A program made the position numbers and the translations under genes. The notes beneath the pieces were generated by a model. It worked only from the letters and a program-made list of their open reading frames with translations, was not told the DNA's origin and searched no databases. Below are positions 5,380 to 5,705 of a stretch of DNA of 5,705 nucleotides, in pieces (within the stretch, counting starts at the first letter, position 1; each line of letters opens with the position of its first letter). The DNA is from Rhodospirillales bacterium (GTDB lineage Bacteria; Pseudomonadota; Alphaproteobacteria; Acetobacterales; Acetobacteraceae), in the NCBI GenBank assembly GCA_015654825.1, contig JAATGE010000302.1:1-5705 (forward strand), in the 5' to 3' direction.

Positions 5380-5705
5380 CCGGCGAACCGCGCGACGACA
5401 AGACCTGCTCTGAAATGCAGCTGCTTATTCAGGCCGACCATGACGGCGAGCTCGATGCCGCCGATGCCGCGCGCGTGGCGGCGCATCTGCGAACCTGCCC
5501 CGCCTGTACGGCACAGGCAGCAGCGCTGCGCAACCTCTCGGCCCGGTTGCGCACGGAGCTGCCGCCGGTGCGGATACCGGCGCGGCTGCAAGGCATGGCC
5601 GCCCGGCTCGCCGTGCCGCCCCGGCCACGCGCCTGGCAGGTGCTGCGCGGCCAGGGGCCGGGCTTTGCCGCGGGCCTGGCGCTCGCCGCCTGCCTTGCCC
5701 TGGTG
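5376..5705 (+). CDS. Zinc-finger anti-sigma factor, incomplete at window end
   Basis: The first 110 residues are present; the gene runs past the window edge. The N-terminal domain shows the anti-sigma zinc signature: His37-x3-Cys41-x2-Cys44 (HLRTCPAC) with an upstream Cys11 as likely fourth ligand, and the DGELDAADAARVAAHL helix typical of the family. From about residue 94 a hydrophobic Ala/Leu/Gly segment (GFAAGLALAACLALV) begins a probable transmembrane helix, so the missing part is expected to be periplasmic. It should hold the co-encoded sigma factor inactive at the membrane until an envelope or redox signal, or loss of zinc by thiol oxidation, releases it. The start is set by the ATGA overlap with the sigma gene; GAGG at 5362-5365 is a possible ribosome-binding site. 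Confidence 0.88.
   Translation, partial: MTGEPRDDKTCSEMQLLIQADHDGELDAADAARVAAHLRTCPACTAQAAALRNLSARLRTELPPVRIPARLQGMAARLAVPPRPRAWQVLRGQGPGFAAGLALAACLALV

Overview
This is a strongly GC-rich window with tightly packed, often overlapping genes. Its gene families and its GC-rich palindromic intergenic repeats resemble Alphaproteobacteria of the Rhodospirillales/Acetobacteraceae type. That placement rests on general resemblance, not on a database search.

Left part (about 122-3445, minus strand). Three genes are read right to left: a secreted OmpA-like protein (3445-2702), a MotA/TolQ/ExbB-type proton-channel subunit (2705-1614), and a MotB-like partner (1396-122) with one membrane segment, a long coiled coil and a C-terminal peptidoglycan-binding OmpA domain. 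The first two overlap by ATGA. Together they look like a trans-envelope, proton-motive-force-driven complex anchored to peptidoglycan. No flagellar or Tol-Pal gene is visible, so the biological job is unknown.

Between the channel and MotB-like genes lies a 217-nt spacer almost entirely filled by two head-to-head copies of a GC-rich modular repeat (arms 1402-1495 and 1520-1609, 24-nt loop). Degenerate partial copies of the same module lie past the end of the MotB-like gene, at the left edge of the window (about 1-33 and 55-74). The repeat therefore borders that gene on both sides.

Right part (3584-5705, plus strand, divergent). Four genes form a tight operon: a Tat-exported calcineurin-type metallophosphoesterase (3584-4525), a small exported cupredoxin with amicyanin-like ligand spacing (4522-4854), an ECF sigma factor (4876-5379) and a zinc-finger anti-sigma factor (5376 to the window edge, incomplete). 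The likely logic is an envelope or metal/redox signal sensed through the anti-sigma factor, which frees the sigma factor to transcribe a regulon that probably includes its own operon. The two operons share a 138-nt divergent upstream region (3446-3583).

The most interesting points are the long composite inverted repeat inserted between two stator-like genes, with no visible ribosome-binding site for the downstream one, and the orphan three-gene trans-envelope complex. The phosphoesterase/cupredoxin/ECF/anti-sigma operon is also worth attention because its signal and substrates are not evident.
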